Counted from the first letter of the stretch, positions 28,216 through 39,100 are shown. The stretch: DNA of 64,000 nucleotides from Pelagibacterium limicola (GCF_015694405.1 NZ_JADQDB010000010.1:62001-126000); one strand, 5' to 3'. A program made the numbers and translations. Notes: generated by a model not told the origin, from the sequence alone.

Positions 28216-28464
28216 GTGAGTGCGGAATATAAAAGGGTACGGCCCATTTCGGGACAAAGGCTGCCCATCAGCCTTTCGACGCCGCGCCCGCAGGCCTTTC
28301 CCGACGCTGGACGCCCTGCCGCCGCCTTCCTCGCCCACCTTCTTTCGGGTCGCTCCAATATCGCTGTTTCTCCCGGCGAGACGGCCAGTTGTGCCTACCG
28401 CCAAACCGAGCAGAGCGACATCCGACGCGCTCCCCCCGGCATCCGGAAAAATCTCAGCGCCTGA
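28216..28464 (+). CDS. Small hypothetical protein
   Basis: 82 residues from GTG 28216 (MSAEYKRVRPISGQ). The pattern GRPAAAFLAHLLSG followed by a Pro-rich, Arg-rich tail and A-Y-R-Q-T resembles short uncharacterised proteins seen in Rhizobiales genomes, in which 'RPxAxFxAxLI' precedes an 'AYR' motif. There is no recognisable domain, signal peptide or membrane helix. It lies in an otherwise empty gap and could be a random open frame. Confidence 0.45.
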   Translation: MSAEYKRVRPISGQRLPISLSTPRPQAFPDAGRPAAAFLAHLLSGRSNIAVSPGETASCAYRQTEQSDIRRAPPGIRKNLSA

Positions 28465-28577
28465 CCGGACATATTAGCCTCCCAGTTTAGGTACCCTGTC
28501 GGGCGCGAATACGCGCAAGGCTAGGTCGTATAAACTAGACTCAATGTCCTAAAATTCTGTCCTGAAGTAATAAAAAT

Positions 28578-28606
28578 TTGACATTTCTTCTGCCCCGTGC
28601 GATATG
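28578..28606 (+). promoter_or_regulatory. Candidate promoter for the membrane-protein/XRE pair
   Basis: TTGACA (28578-28583) and GATATG (28601-28606) are separated by 17 bases, 34 bases before the ATG at 28640. The -35 box is consensus and the -10 weak. Confidence 0.4.
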
Positions 28607-28639
28607 GCGGTCGTCCCGCAGACTTACGAGGTGATCGCG

Positions 28640-29068
28640 ATGGGCTACAAGGAATGGACCGCAATCGTTCAGCTTTTGAGCGCGGTCGGGGTGATCGTAT
28701 GGCTGGCGATGGACTTTGCCGCTGCCGGCTTCGGTAACACTACCGCGGAACTGGCGACACGGCTGCTATGGGCTATCGGCGCGTTGATTGCGATCAATAT
28801 TGTCGGGATGATTCTCGCGAACATCCTCGTCGCGATCGTCAGGCAACGGACGCTCGAGGATGAACCCACCGACGAACGCGACGACATGATCGATGCCCGC
28901 TCAAGCCGCATCGGCTACGCCGTCACCTCGTCCCTTGCCGCTCTCGCGCTGATCCCGCTCGCAATGGGTTTTGAGCCCTCGCTAGCCATTGCCATGCTGT
29001 TCGTGGCCCCCTTTGCGGGCGGCGTTGCACACGCTGCCGCCCAGCTTGTCTATTACCGCGTCGGGTAA
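28640..29068 (+). CDS. Hypothetical membrane protein
   Basis: 142 residues from ATG 28640, preceded by GAGGTGATCGCG. It has four hydrophobic segments: residues about 10-30, 38-60, 90-108 and 112-130. A charged cytoplasmic loop ([24 protein letters not shown]) separates the second and third. The D-E-R-D-x-x-I-x-x-R-S pattern resembles DUF2178-like proteins that partner with small XRE regulators. The XRE gene begins 4 bases after its stop. Confidence 0.72.
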   Translation: MGYKEWTAIVQLLSAVGVIVWLAMDFAAAGFGNTTAELATRLLWAIGALIAINIVGMILANILVAIVRQRTLEDEPTDERDDMIDARSSRIGYAVTSSLAALALIPLAMGFEPSLAIAMLFVAPFAGGVAHAAAQLVYYRVG

Positions 29069-29072
29069 AGCG

Positions 29073-29303
29073 ATGGGGAAAGGCAAGGCAAAGATCGCCA
29101 ACTCCATCCGCACCCTGCGCTTTCACGCGGGCGAAATGACCCAGGCCGAACTCGCCCAAAGGGTCGGCGTTACCCGCCAGACCATTCTCGCCATGGAGCA
29201 GGGGCGCTATTCGCCATCGCTGGAGGTCGCCTTTCGCATCGCCCGCGTATTCGGCATCTCGATAGAAGAAGCATTCCAATACGAGGGCGAAACAAGCAAT
29301 TGA
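29073..29303 (+). CDS. XRE-family helix-turn-helix regulator
   Basis: 76 residues with a single Cro/C1-type [64 protein letters not shown]. The compact form resembles YozG-type regulators encoded after a small membrane protein. The start ATG 29073 is 4 bases downstream of that gene, so the two are coupled. Confidence 0.9.
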   Translation: MGKGKAKIANSIRTLRFHAGEMTQAELAQRVGVTRQTILAMEQGRYSPSLEVAFRIARVFGISIEEAFQYEGETSN

Positions 29304-29315
29304 CGGGCCTTGCCC

Positions 29316-30716
29316 CTATATGCGCCCCGGCAGCGGGCCGACCATCTTCTCGGGCCGGACCTCGGCATCGAACTCCTCGCCCGTCAGAAGGCCCAGATTG
29401 ATCGCCTCCTCGCGCAAGGTCGTGCCGTTCTTGTGCGCCGTCTTGGCAATCTTGGCGGCATTATCGTAACCGATCTTGCGATTGAGCGCTGTCACCAGCA
29501 TCAGCGAATTGTTCAAATGCTCGTTGATCTTCTTGCGGTCCGGCTCGATCCCGACCGCGCAATTGTCGTTGAACGATTTCGCCGCATCGCCCAGGAGCCG
29601 TGCTGACTGGATGAAGTTATAGGCGATGACGGGCTTGAAGACGTTCAGCTCGAAATTGCCCTGGCTGGCCGCAAATCCGATCGTCGCATCGTTTCCCATC
29701 ACCTGCGCGACGACCATGGTCATCGCTTCCGATTGCGTGGGGTTGACCTTGCCCGGCATGATCGATGAGCCTGGCTCGTTTTCGGGAATGGTGATTTCCC
29801 CCAGCCCCGAGCGCGGCCCCGAAGCCAGCCAGCGCACGTCGTTGGCCACCTTCATCAACGCCGCCGCGAGTTGCTTGAGTGCCCCCGAAGCCCCGACAAA
29901 CGCATCGTGCCCCGCGAGCACGGCGAACTTGTTGGGGGCGGTAACGAACTTATGGCCTGAAAGGCTCGATATCTCGTCTGCTACCGTCGTCGCGTAATCG
30001 GGGTGGGTATTGAGCCCTGTCCCAACGGCCGTGCCACCCAGCGCCAGTTCGCGGAGCTGGGGAAGTGTCGCCTCAATGGCCTTCAAGGCCAGATCGATCT
30101 GCGCAACCCAGCCCGAGATTTCCTGCCCCAGCGTCAGGGGCGTCGCGTCCTGAAGGTGCGTGCGCCCGATCTTGACCACCTCCATGACCTCTTCGGACTT
30201 GGCCGCCAGCGTATCGCGCAAGAGTTTTACCTTGGGGAACAGCAGGTCCTCTACGATTGTTACCGCCGCGATATGCATCGCAGTCGGATAGGTATCGTTG
30301 GACGACTGGCTCATGTTAACGTGGTCGTTGGGGTGCACGGGCTTTTTGCTCCCCATTTCCCCACCCGCCATTTCGATGGCGCGGTTCGAGATCACCTCGT
30401 TGACATTCATGTTCGATTGCGTGCCCGAACCCGTCTGCCAGACGACAAGTGGAAAATGATCGTCGAGCTTGCCCGAGATTACCTCGTCGGCTGCCGCGAT
30501 GATGAGGTCGCGGGTCTTCTCGTCCATCAGCCCGAGTTTTGTGTTGGTGATGGCCGCGGCCTTTTTGAGAATTCCAAAGGCTCGCACGATCTCGATGGGC
30601 ATCTTTTCCCCGCCGATATCGAAGTTCATTAGCGACCGCGCGGTCTGCGCACCGTAATACTTCTCGTTCGGAACCTTGATCGGGCCCATCGTATCGGTTT
30701 CGGTGCGCGTGGTCAT
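29316..30716 (-). CDS. fumC: Class II fumarate hydratase
   Basis: 466 residues. Reversible hydration of fumarate to malate in the TCA cycle. The superfamily signature [13 protein letters not shown] with the catalytic Ser is present, as are the N-terminal [19 protein letters not shown] and the [13 protein letters not shown] motifs. The length matches the oxygen-stable, iron-free class II enzyme. Single-gene unit. Confidence 0.97.
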   Translation of the reverse strand: MTTRTETDTMGPIKVPNEKYYGAQTARSLMNFDIGGEKMPIEIVRAFGILKKAAAITNTKLGLMDEKTRDLIIAAADEVISGKLDDHFPLVVWQTGSGTQSNMNVNEVISNRAIEMAGGEMGSKKPVHPNDHVNMSQSSNDTYPTAMHIAAVTIVEDLLFPKVKLLRDTLAAKSEEVMEVVKIGRTHLQDATPLTLGQEISGWVAQIDLALKAIEATLPQLRELALGGTAVGTGLNTHPDYATTVADEISSLSGHKFVTAPNKFAVLAGHDAFVGASGALKQLAAALMKVANDVRWLASGPRSGLGEITIPENEPGSSIMPGKVNPTQSEAMTMVVAQVMGNDATIGFAASQGNFELNVFKPVIAYNFIQSARLLGDAAKSFNDNCAVGIEPDRKKINEHLNNSLMLVTALNRKIGYDNAAKIAKTAHKNGTTLREEAINLGLLTGEEFDAEVRPEKMVGPLPGRI

Positions 30717-30808
30717 CGCTTCCTCCGGTTAGAGTGAGGTTAGGAAAAGTTGCAGACTTTTCCGGTTCGACCTCACGACAAATCAAAAAGTCCTGGCTTG
30801 CGGCAAGA

Positions 30809-30840
30809 AAAAAGGCCAGTCCTTGTTCAAGGACTGGCCG
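30809..30840 (-). terminator. Rho-independent terminator after rpmF
   Basis: On the minus strand GGCCAGTCCTTG pairs with CAAGGACTGGCC around a 3-base loop and is followed by TTTTTTCTT. It lies 60 bases past the rpmF stop. Confidence 0.85.
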
Positions 30841-30899
30841 TAATCGTCATGAGGGCATTTCGTCAATCGCGCTTTGGTCTAAAGCCGCGACGCGAAATC

Positions 30900-31082
30900 T
30901 CAATTGCCCTTGGGCTCGAGGATCTGACGGCCGCGATACATGCCGGTCTTGAGATCGACGTGATGCGGGCGGCGAAGCTCGCCGCTGTCCTTGTCCTCGA
31001 CATAAGCTGCGGCCTTGAGCGCGTCGGCCGAGCGGCGGAAACCGCGCTTCATCGGCGACGTCTTCCTCTTGGGTACTGCCAT
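30900..31082 (-). CDS. rpmF: 50S ribosomal protein L32
   Basis: 60 residues starting [18 protein letters not shown], the L32 signature, with [16 protein letters not shown] at the end. The four-cysteine zinc motif is absent, as is common in alphaproteobacterial L32. The gene is monocistronic with its own terminator. Confidence 0.96.
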   Translation of the reverse strand: MAVPKRKTSPMKRGFRRSADALKAAAYVEDKDSGELRRPHHVDLKTGMYRGRQILEPKGN

Positions 31083-31229
31083 TGTCCTTACTCCATCTTG
31101 TCTTCGCGTTGACCGTCGGCCAATAGAAGTCTGCCGCGCCGGTCACGCCAAATCTGTTTCCGTGTGTCGGATCGTGGCGCTCTATACAGGAGCGAAAGGG
31201 CTTTGGCTAGCCTTTCCGGTATCGAAAAT

Positions 31230-32009
31230 TCAAAGTCTGGCCGGCCTGTCAAACACGCACGCCGCGTGAGATGAAAACTGCTGTGCCCGCGCCTGGACGA
31301 TCCCCGCTACCCGCCGCAGCCCCGCTGCCGGGCTGGCAGGATTGCGCAAATGGGGATTGGGTAGAGTCACGGCCAGAAGGCTCGCCCGCTCCCAGGAAAA
31401 GTTCTCGGCACTTGTCCCGAACGCGCGCTGCGCGCCTGCCTCGATCCCGAAGGTTCCGCCCGGCCCCCATTCGGCGATATTGAGGTAGATCTCGAAAATC
31501 CGCTCCTTGGACAGCACGAAATCGATATAGATCGCCAGGGGCACCTCGATGGCCTTGCGCACCACCGAGCGGTCGTTCCACAAAAAGAGATTTTTGGCGA
31601 CCTGCATGGTGACGGTGGACGCCCCCCGCGCGCCCTGGCCTGCCCGCCAGTTGGCGATCTCACTTCTCAGCGCCCCCCAATCCACGCCGTCATGGGAACA
31701 GAACTGACCGTCTTCCGACAGGATCACGGCGGTCTTGAGCCTGTCGGAAACGCTGTCGATATCGCGCCAGATGCGCGTGACGGGCTGGAAGGTCGCATAG
31801 CGCGCCAGCATCAGCGTCGAAACCGGATTGACCACCGCATAAACCGGAACAAGTACAAGCGGGATCGCAACCAGCAATCCAGCCAGCAAAAGGACGCCCC
31901 TTGCGAGCCGCCGGACAATGCCGCGCTTCCCTCTGCCGGTTGACGTCAAACCTTCACTTCCCAAGCCTGTTTTTGCGTGCTTGTAGAATGAAGTGCATTG
32001 CCTTAGCAA
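31230..32009 (-). CDS. mtgA: Monofunctional biosynthetic peptidoglycan transglycosylase
   Basis: About 259 residues. An N-terminal membrane anchor (residues about 36-60) precedes a GT51 domain that polymerises lipid II. The motifs are EDGQFCSHDGVDW (catalytic Glu), GASTVTMQVAKNLFL, RKAIEVPLAI and LNIAEWGPGGTFGIEAGAQRAFG. The exact start is uncertain because the first 30 residues are not conserved and overlap the region before the divergent prenyltransferase gene. Confidence 0.9.
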   Translation of the reverse strand: MLRQCTSFYKHAKTGLGSEGLTSTGRGKRGIVRRLARGVLLLAGLLVAIPLVLVPVYAVVNPVSTLMLARYATFQPVTRIWRDIDSVSDRLKTAVILSEDGQFCSHDGVDWGALRSEIANWRAGQGARGASTVTMQVAKNLFLWNDRSVVRKAIEVPLAIYIDFVLSKERIFEIYLNIAEWGPGGTFGIEAGAQRAFGTSAENFSWERASLLAVTLPNPHLRNPASPAAGLRRVAGIVQARAQQFSSHAACVFDRPARL

Positions 32010-32017
32010 ATCTTGCC

Positions 32018-32902
32018 ATGACGACAGCCGACCTCGACACCCAGATCAAAGCCTGTGCCGCCGATATCGAGGCGTTTCTCGATAACCGGCTCCGATCCGA
32101 TACGCTCCCTTCGCGCCTGCTCGCCGCCATGCGCCATGGCGCGCTCGATGGCGGCAAGCGCCTGCGCCCCTTTCTCGTGCGCGCCAGCGCCGCGCTCTTC
32201 GGCGTACTGCCGGAACAAAGCCTTGCGGCTGGCGGTGCGCTCGAAATGATCCATTGCTATTCGCTGGTCCACGACGATCTGCCCGACATGGACAATGACG
32301 AGTTGCGTCGTGGCAAGCCCACCGTCTGGAAGGCCTTCGATCCCGCTCTGGCGATCCTTGCTGGCGATGCGCTGCTGACCGAAGCCTTTGTGCTGTTGTC
32401 CGATCCGCAGACCCATCCCGATCCTTCCATCCGCTCCGAACTGATCGCGGCGCTTTCGCTCGGCGCAAGACAGATGGTCGAGGGACAGGTGCTCGACATC
32501 GAAGGCGAAACGACGCCCCTCGATGAGGATGGCATCTTCAAGATGCAGGCTTTAAAGACCGGCGCCCTGATCCGCACCGCCGCTGAAATGGGAGCAATTC
32601 TGGGTCACGCCGATATCGAACAGCGCGCTGAATTGCTCCGCTACGGCGTCTCCGCCGGCCTCGCCTTCCAGATCGCCGACGACATTCTCGATGTCACCGC
32701 GAGTTCTGACGCGCTTGGCAAGACCGCAGGCAAGGACGTTGCCCAGAACAAGTCGACCATCGTGGCCCTGCGCGGTCTCGAAACCGCCCACCAAATTCTC
32801 GACCATGCCGTAGCCGGTGGCCTCGATGCGCTTAAAGGTTTCGGCCCCAAGGCAGATACTCTGCGCGCTCTGATCCGTCACTTCGCCGCGCGGGAAAGCT
32901 GA
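32018..32902 (+). CDS. ispA: Polyprenyl synthetase, probable farnesyl diphosphate synthase
   Basis: 294 residues of the trans-prenyltransferase family. The first aspartate-rich motif is DDLPDMDND and the second is DDILD. GGKRLRPFLVRASA binds isopentenyl diphosphate. The length and the two residues before the first motif (HCYSLVH) fit short-chain (C15) synthases. The start may also be ATG 31988; neither has a strong ribosome site. The GNAT gene starts one base after its stop, so they are likely cotranscribed. Confidence 0.9.
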   Translation: MTTADLDTQIKACAADIEAFLDNRLRSDTLPSRLLAAMRHGALDGGKRLRPFLVRASAALFGVLPEQSLAAGGALEMIHCYSLVHDDLPDMDNDELRRGKPTVWKAFDPALAILAGDALLTEAFVLLSDPQTHPDPSIRSELIAALSLGARQMVEGQVLDIEGETTPLDEDGIFKMQALKTGALIRTAAEMGAILGHADIEQRAELLRYGVSAGLAFQIADDILDVTASSDALGKTAGKDVAQNKSTIVALRGLETAHQILDHAVAGGLDALKGFGPKADTLRALIRHFAARES

Positions 32903-32903
32903 C

Positions 32904-33467
32904 ATGCTCACCCTCGAACCTCATTTGCCGCCGGTTCCGGTCATCGAAACCCCGCGCGTCGTTCTGCGGGGCCACCGTCCCGAAGATTTCGACGCTTTTC
33001 ATGGCATATGGTCGGACCCTGAAGTGGTTGCGATGATCACGGGCCGGCCGTCAGCCAAATCCGACAATCAGACGCGCCTGATGCGCCATATCGGCCACTG
33101 GTCCGCCTTCGGCTGGGGCTATTGGGCGGTGGAGGACAAGGCGACCGGCCTTTTTGTAGGCGATGTGGGTTTTGGCCAGTTCCGCCGCGATATGAACCCA
33201 TCGATCGATGGCATACCCGAAATGGGCTGGGTGCTCTCCCCCCCTTTCCAGGGCAAGGGCTATGCCACCGAAGCTGGCCTCGCCGCATTGGAATGGATGG
33301 ACAAGGCCATGCCCGGCACGAAAACCTGCGCCATTTTCCATCCCGATAACCAGGGCTCCATGCGCGTGGCTGAAAAGCTCGGTTTTTCGTTCTGGACGAT
33401 GGGGACGTTCAAGGGCGAAGATACGCCGGTTTATGTGCGCGCGGCAGCAGAGGAGCGGGGAAGATAA
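32904..33467 (+). CDS. GNAT N-acetyltransferase (RimJ/RimL-like)
   Basis: 187 residues. The acetyl-CoA binding motif is PPFQGKGYATEAGLAALEW (Q-x-x-G-x-G/A), after IPEMGWVLS. N-terminal TPRVVLRGHRPEDFDAF is typical of the RimJ/RimL class. The substrate is unknown. The start is one base after the ispA stop. The 3' end shares its last base with the MOSC gene start (TAATG). Confidence 0.88.
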   Translation: MLTLEPHLPPVPVIETPRVVLRGHRPEDFDAFHGIWSDPEVVAMITGRPSAKSDNQTRLMRHIGHWSAFGWGYWAVEDKATGLFVGDVGFGQFRRDMNPSIDGIPEMGWVLSPPFQGKGYATEAGLAALEWMDKAMPGTKTCAIFHPDNQGSMRVAEKLGFSFWTMGTFKGEDTPVYVRAAAEERGR

Positions 33468-33988
33468 TGCGGCTCCTCTCGGTCAATGTCGGCAAGGCGC
33501 AGCCGATCGCAACCAAGTCGGGATCGACCGGCATCTTCAAGGTGCCGCAACCGGGCACTGTCCATATCGGGCCCCTCGGCCTCAAGGGTGATGCGATCGT
33601 CGATACCAAACATCACGGCGGCCCCGACCAGGCCGTCTATTTATTCGGCCAACCCGATTACGATTGGTTCGCCCAGTCCGAAAACCGTCCGATGCATCCT
33701 GGCCTGTTCGGCGAAAACCTCACGGTGAGCGAACTCGAAAGCGCCACTGTCCGGGTCGGCGACCGGTTCGACATCGAAGGGGTTCTGCTGGAAATCACCT
33801 ATCCCCGCATCCCCTGCGTCACCCTTGCCGCACGCCTGGGTGATCCGACATTCGTCAAACGCTTCCACGCCGCCAAACGTCCTGGCGTTTATGCGCGTGT
33901 GCTGAAGCCAGGTTTTGTCGAGGCCGGGATGACACTCATGTGGGAAAAGGCAGCGTCCGACGCGCCCTTGGCCATCGATTTGATGTGA
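33467..33988 (+). CDS. MOSC domain-containing protein (YiiM-like)
   Basis: 173 residues. The MOSC core contains KHHGGPDQAVYLF and PRIPCVTLAARLG with the conserved Cys that binds the sulfur of the molybdenum cofactor. MHPGLFGENLTVSEL is the conserved family segment. YiiM-type proteins detoxify hydroxylated purines or N-hydroxylated bases in enterics; that role here is only inferred. Confidence 0.9.
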   Translation: MRLLSVNVGKAQPIATKSGSTGIFKVPQPGTVHIGPLGLKGDAIVDTKHHGGPDQAVYLFGQPDYDWFAQSENRPMHPGLFGENLTVSELESATVRVGDRFDIEGVLLEITYPRIPCVTLAARLGDPTFVKRFHAAKRPGVYARVLKPGFVEAGMTLMWEKAASDAPLAIDLM

Positions 33989-34020
33989 CGTCCGGTTTTC
34001 GCCGCTCAAGTGACTTGGTA

Positions 34021-34509
34021 TTAGCGGCCCACCAGCAGCTTGCGCATGGGAAACCCCAAGGCACCGCGCCATTCAATCGGTTCTCCGTCATCGACATACC
34101 CGCGTGCACGGTAGAAGGCGCGGGCCGTTTTCGTGCTCGTTAGTTTCGCGCTACCGTGTCCGGCCTCGATAATCGCCGCTTCCAGGCTCTTGAGCAGGCC
34201 TGAGCTCACGCCCGTAAATCGTGCTTCAGGCGCCACGTAGTTTAAGGTGATCTCGCCAGCCCTGTTGCCGGCGCCGACGCCAGCTATCGATTCGGCGCGC
34301 TCCGCAACCATCACGAAAATATCCGGATGCTCAATCAGCGTCGCAACGAATTCGGGCGTTTTGTTCGCCGACCAACCTGCGATGATATCGGGATCGCTAT
34401 GATGATCTTCCATGCAAAGCTCGATAATCGAACGCCTCATCACGTCCGCGGAAGCTGCGGCATCGGCCGGATTGGCTGGTCTGAATATGATTTGCGATCT
34501 CGCAGTCAT
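34021..34509 (-). CDS. GNAT family N-acetyltransferase
   Basis: 162 residues. [31 protein letters not shown] holds the acetyl-CoA binding loop ([11 protein letters not shown], with a V in place of the second consensus Gly). [19 protein letters not shown] is the typical GNAT C-terminus. Its start codon overlaps the last 4 bases of ispG on the same strand, so it is translated from the same mRNA. The substrate is unknown. Confidence 0.87.
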   Translation of the reverse strand: MTARSQIIFRPANPADAAASADVMRRSIIELCMEDHHSDPDIIAGWSANKTPEFVATLIEHPDIFVMVAERAESIAGVGAGNRAGEITLNYVAPEARFTGVSSGLLKSLEAAIIEAGHGSAKLTSTKTARAFYRARGYVDDGEPIEWRGALGFPMRKLLVGR

Positions 34510-35771
34510 TCCGCTGCCGGTCGCGACAGCCCAGCTCCGAATCGCCGCTCGATATAGTCGGCCACCATGCGCTTGAACTGATCGGCCACATCGGCACCCT
34601 TGAGGGTCGCCACCTTCTCGCCCTCGATAAACACCGGAGCCGATGGTGCCTCGCCCGTTCCGGGCAGCGAAATGCCGATGTCGGCATGCTTGCTTTCACC
34701 TGGTCCATTGACGATGCAGCCCATTACCGCCACCGACATCGCCTCCACGCCTGGATATTTCTCGCGCCATTCGGGCATCGATGACGACAGATGATCCTGG
34801 ATTTCCTTGGCCAGCGTCTGGAACGTCGTCGAGGTCGTGCGCCCGCATCCCGGGCATGCCGCCACCACTGGCACGAACTGCCTAAAGCCCATCGTCTGGA
34901 GGAGTTCCTGCGCCACCTTGACCTCGAGCGTCCTGTCTCCGCCCGGTTCCGGGGTCAGCGAAATGCGGATCGTATCGCCAATGCCCTGCTGGAGGAGAAT
35001 CCCCATCGCCGCCGAGGAGGCGACGATCCCCTTGGATCCCATCCCCGCCTCGGTGAGCCCCAAGTGCAGGGCATAATTAGAGCGCGCGGCCAACTCCCGA
35101 TAGACTGCAATGAGCTGCTGGACGTCGGAAACCTTGGTCGAGAGGATAATCCTGTCTCGACCCATCCCGAGCTCTTCAGCTCTTTCTGCAGAATAAATCG
35201 CCGAGCGGATGATCGCCTCACGCTGCACATGCGCTGCGCTCCAAGGTTCGGCGCGTCCCGCGTTTTCGTCCATCAGCGCCGTCAGCAATTCCTGGTCGAG
35301 CGAACCCCAATTGACCCCGATCCGCACGGGCTTGTCATGTTTGAGGGCAATTTCGATCATCTGGGAGAACTGCTTGTCGCGCTTGTCCTTGAACCCGACA
35401 TTGCCCGGATTGATCCGGTATTTTGCCAGCGCTTCGGCACAGGCGGGATGATCGGATAAAAGTTTGTGCCCGATATAGTGGAAATCGCCCACGAGCGGCA
35501 CATCCACGCCAAACACCATCAGCCGGTCGCGGATATGGGGCACGGCGGCGGCGGCTTCGTCGCGGTCAACCGTAACGCGCACGATCTCAGAACCGGCCCG
35601 CGCCAGCGCCATCACCTGCCGGACGGTCGCATCGATATCGGCGGTATCGGTATTGGTCATCGATTGAACGACGATGGGCGCACCGCCCCCGACCGTCACC
35701 CCGCCGACATTGACGCCAACCGTTGTTTTCCGTTCAGCCGGACCGGCCATCTGCTGTCCCGCGATATTCAA
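34506..35771 (-). CDS. ispG: 4-hydroxy-3-methylbut-2-enyl diphosphate synthase
   Basis: 421 residues. Fe4S4 enzyme of the MEP isoprenoid pathway, converting MEcPP to HMBPP. The cluster ligands are in [16 protein letters not shown] and [12 protein letters not shown]. The N-terminal TIM-barrel motif [15 protein letters not shown] is conserved. Its presence means the strain uses the MEP pathway; see the finding on the COG4091 protein at 59 kb. Confidence 0.97.
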   Translation of the reverse strand: MNIAGQQMAGPAERKTTVGVNVGGVTVGGGAPIVVQSMTNTDTADIDATVRQVMALARAGSEIVRVTVDRDEAAAAVPHIRDRLMVFGVDVPLVGDFHYIGHKLLSDHPACAEALAKYRINPGNVGFKDKRDKQFSQMIEIALKHDKPVRIGVNWGSLDQELLTALMDENAGRAEPWSAAHVQREAIIRSAIYSAERAEELGMGRDRIILSTKVSDVQQLIAVYRELAARSNYALHLGLTEAGMGSKGIVASSAAMGILLQQGIGDTIRISLTPEPGGDRTLEVKVAQELLQTMGFRQFVPVVAACPGCGRTTSTTFQTLAKEIQDHLSSSMPEWREKYPGVEAMSVAVMGCIVNGPGESKHADIGISLPGTGEAPSAPVFIEGEKVATLKGADVADQFKRMVADYIERRFGAGLSRPAAE

Positions 35772-35945
35772 TCAGAGTTGCGCCACACATACGCTTCCAA
35801 CCTTCCGGGCGCAACGTCTCAACCGTGTGACGTCTCGGGAGCCGTCTAGGAAGCCGGATTTACGCCTAAAATTGGGCAAGTTTGGAACAAAAACACCCAC
35901 CAGCGCTTTACCGCTGACACGATTTGACGTGCGAGGACCTACCCA

Positions 35946-36104
35946 ATGACACTTTCTACTGTTCTTCTCATTATCCTGATCCTGCTCCTTATCGGCGCGC
36001 TTCCCACCTGGGGCTATTCCCGAGCCTGGGGATATGGGCCGACCGGCATACTTGGCGCAGTTCTCGTTGTCGTCCTGATCCTGATGCTAATGGGAATGAT
36101 CTAG
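35946..36104 (+). CDS. DUF3309 family small membrane protein
   Basis: 52 residues, MTLSTVLLIILILLLIGALP, then TWGYSRAWGYGPTG and a second hydrophobic stretch ending LMLMGMI. This is the DUF3309 family, short two-helix proteins found in Rhizobiales and some gammaproteobacteria, with no known function. The start and stop are clear, with a TAG at 36102-36104. Confidence 0.82.
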   Translation: MTLSTVLLIILILLLIGALPTWGYSRAWGYGPTGILGAVLVVVLILMLMGMI

Positions 36105-36118
36105 CACTCCCATAAAGA

Positions 36119-36143
36119 GACGGGCAGTCGTCCCCTGCCCGTC
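36119..36143 (-). terminator. Candidate terminator after pyc
   Basis: GACGGGCAG pairs with CTGCCCGTC around a 7-base loop. On the minus strand it is 19 bases after the pyc stop and is followed by TCTCTTTAT, a weak U-tract. It could serve both convergent genes. Confidence 0.55.
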
Positions 36144-36161
36144 CCTCCCCTCTCCCAGGGA

Positions 36162-39100
36162 CTATTCGAGCCTGATGAGCAGGTCCTTGGCGTCGATCTG
36201 GTCGCCGGGCCTGACAAGTACCTCGGCGATCACGCCGTCGGTTTCCGCGTGGATGGCGGTTTCCATTTTCATCGCTTCGATCGAGACCAGCACATCACCT
36301 GCTTCGATCTTCTGACCGGGTTGAACGGCGAGCGTCGAAATGACCCCCGGCATGGGCGCGCCGACCTGCTTTGCGTCCCCCAGCACCGCCTTTGGGCGCA
36401 CGACGATTTCGCCCGCCTTGAGGCGGTCGGGAACCGAGACTGTGCGCGGCTGGCCGTTAAGGTCGAAGAATACCTTGACGCGCCCCTTCTCGTCGGTTTC
36501 CGACCGCCCGAGATATTGCACCACCATGGTTTTTCCTTTTTCGAGATCGACCATGATCTCATCGGACGGATCGAGCCCGTAGAAATAGACTGGCGTCGGC
36601 AATACCTCGGTCGGACCGTAATTGTCCTGTGCCTTCACGAATTCGGTAAAGACCTTTGGATACATTAGGTATGAGGCAAGCCGATAATCGTCGAGTTCGG
36701 TCCCTGCCGCGGCCTCGGCCTTCCTGCGTTCTTCCTCGAGATCGGCAGGCTTGAGATAGGCGCCCGGCCTCTCGGTCATCGGCACCTTGCCCTTGAGGAC
36801 CTTCTTTTGCAGTGCCTGGGGGAAACCACCCGGCGGCTGGCCGAGATCCCCGGCAAAGAAACCGACGACCGAATCGGGGAACGAAATTTCCTTGTCCGGG
36901 TTCTCGACATCGGCGCGCGACAGCCCGGACGAAACCATGGCCAGCGCCATGTCGCCCACAACCTTGGAACTCGGGGTCACCTTGACGATGTCGCCGAACA
37001 TGAGGTTCACGTCGGCATAGGCCTGCGCGACCTCGTGCCAGCGCGTCTCAAGCCCCATCGACCGCGCCTGCTCCTTGAGGTTCGTGAACTGGCCCCCCGG
37101 CATTTCGTGAAGATAAACTTCCGAGGCGCCTCCCTTAAGATCGGATTCGAAAGCGCGATATTGGGCACGCACGGCCTCCCAATAGAACGAGATTTCCCGG
37201 ATCGCCTTGGCATCGAGCCCGGAATCGCGCTCGGTCCCCGCCAGCGCCGCAACCAGCGAGCCGAGCGTCGGCTGGCTCGTCGTGCCCGAAAACGCATCCA
37301 TCGCCGCATCGACCGCGTCGACGCCGACCTCGCAGGCCGCAAGGACAGTCGCTGCCGACGCGCCGGAGGTATCGTGGGTATGGAAGTGGATGGGCAGTCC
37401 GATCTCGACCTTGAGTGTCTGGAACAGCTTTTTCGCCGCCGCCGGCTTCATGAGGCCCGCCATGTCCTTGACGCCCAATACATGCGCACCGGCGGCCTCG
37501 AGCTCTTTTGCGAGATTGACGTAATATTTGAGGTCGTACTTGGCCCTGTCGGGGTCGAGCATGTCACCGGTATAGCAGATGACGCCCTCGCAGACCTTGC
37601 CTGCCGCGTTGACCGCATCCATCGCGACCCGCATGTTCTCGACCCAGTTGAGACAATCGAACACGCGGAAGATGTCGATCCCGCCTTCCGCGGCCTGGCT
37701 GACGAAGAACTGCACGACGTTGTCGGGATAGTTGGTGTAGCCCACCCCGTTCGCCCCGCGCAAAAGCATCTGCGTCAAGATATTGGGCGCTTCCTCCCGG
37801 ACCTTGCGCAACCGTTCCCAGGGATCCTCGTTGAGGAACCGCATGGCGACGTCGAACGTCGCCCCGCCCCAGCACTCGAGCGAAAAGAGTTCGGGCAGGC
37901 CGCGGCTGTAGGCCTTGGCGATCGCCGCTATGTCATAGGTCCGCATCCGCGTGGCCAGAAGGCTCTGATGTCCGTCGCGCATCGTGGTGTCGGTAAAAAG
38001 TACCCGAGTCTGCGCCTTCATCCAGTCGGCCAGCCCCTTGGGCCCCTGCCGGTCCAGGATCTGACGGCTCCCCTCGATCATCGAGAGCGGGGGATAGGCC
38101 GGGACCACCGGGGCTGCGGCGTGAGCGGGAGGCCTGGGCCGGTCGCGCACCTCTGGATGCCCGTTGACCGTCACGTCCGCGATATAGGTCAGGAGCTTGG
38201 TCGCCCGGTCCTTGCGCCTTTCGATATGGAACAGTTCGGGCGTCGTATCGATGAACCGCGTCGTATAGGTGTTGTTGCGGAACGAGGGGTGGGCGATGAT
38301 GTTTTCAAGGAACGCCAGGTTGGTCGACACCCCGCGAATGCGGAATTCGCGCAGCGCACGATCCATGCGCGCAATCGCCTCCTCGGGTGTCGGCGCCCAC
38401 GTGGTCACCTTTTCGAGCAGGGGATCGTAATAGCGGGTGATGACCGCCCCCGAGTAGGCCGTCCCGCCGTCTAGCCGCACACCGAACCCGGTCGCCCCGC
38501 GATAGGCCGTTATGCGGCCATAATCGGGAATGAAGTTTTCCTCGGGGTCCTCTGTGGTCACGCGGCATTGCAGGGCATGGCCATTGAGCCGGATGTTCTC
38601 CTGGGAAGGTACCCCCGATTCCGGCGTCCCGATCACCGCCCCGTCCATTATCCGGATCTGCGCCTTGACGATATCGATGCCCGTAACCTCCTCGGTCACG
38701 GTGTGCTCGACCTGGATACGCGGATTGACCTCGATAAAATAGAACTCGTCGCTATCGGCATCCATGAGGAATTCGACGGTCCCCGCGCAGCGATAGCTCG
38801 CTGCGTTGCCCAGCTTCAATGCCGCCTCGGTCAGGGCCTTGCGCGTTGCTTCCGAGAGATAAGGCGCCGGCGCGCGCTCGACCACCTTCTGGTTCCGCCG
38901 CTGCACCGAGCAGTCCCGTTCGAACAGATGGACCAGATTGCCGTGGTCGTCTCCAAGCAGTTGCACCTCGACGTGTCGCGCCCGCTCGACGAGCTTTTCG
39001 AGATACATCTCGTCCTTGCCGAACGCGGCCTTGGCCTCGCGCTTGCCTTCGGAAACTTCGTGGCGAAGTTCCTTGGCCGAATTGATCCGGCGCATGCCGC

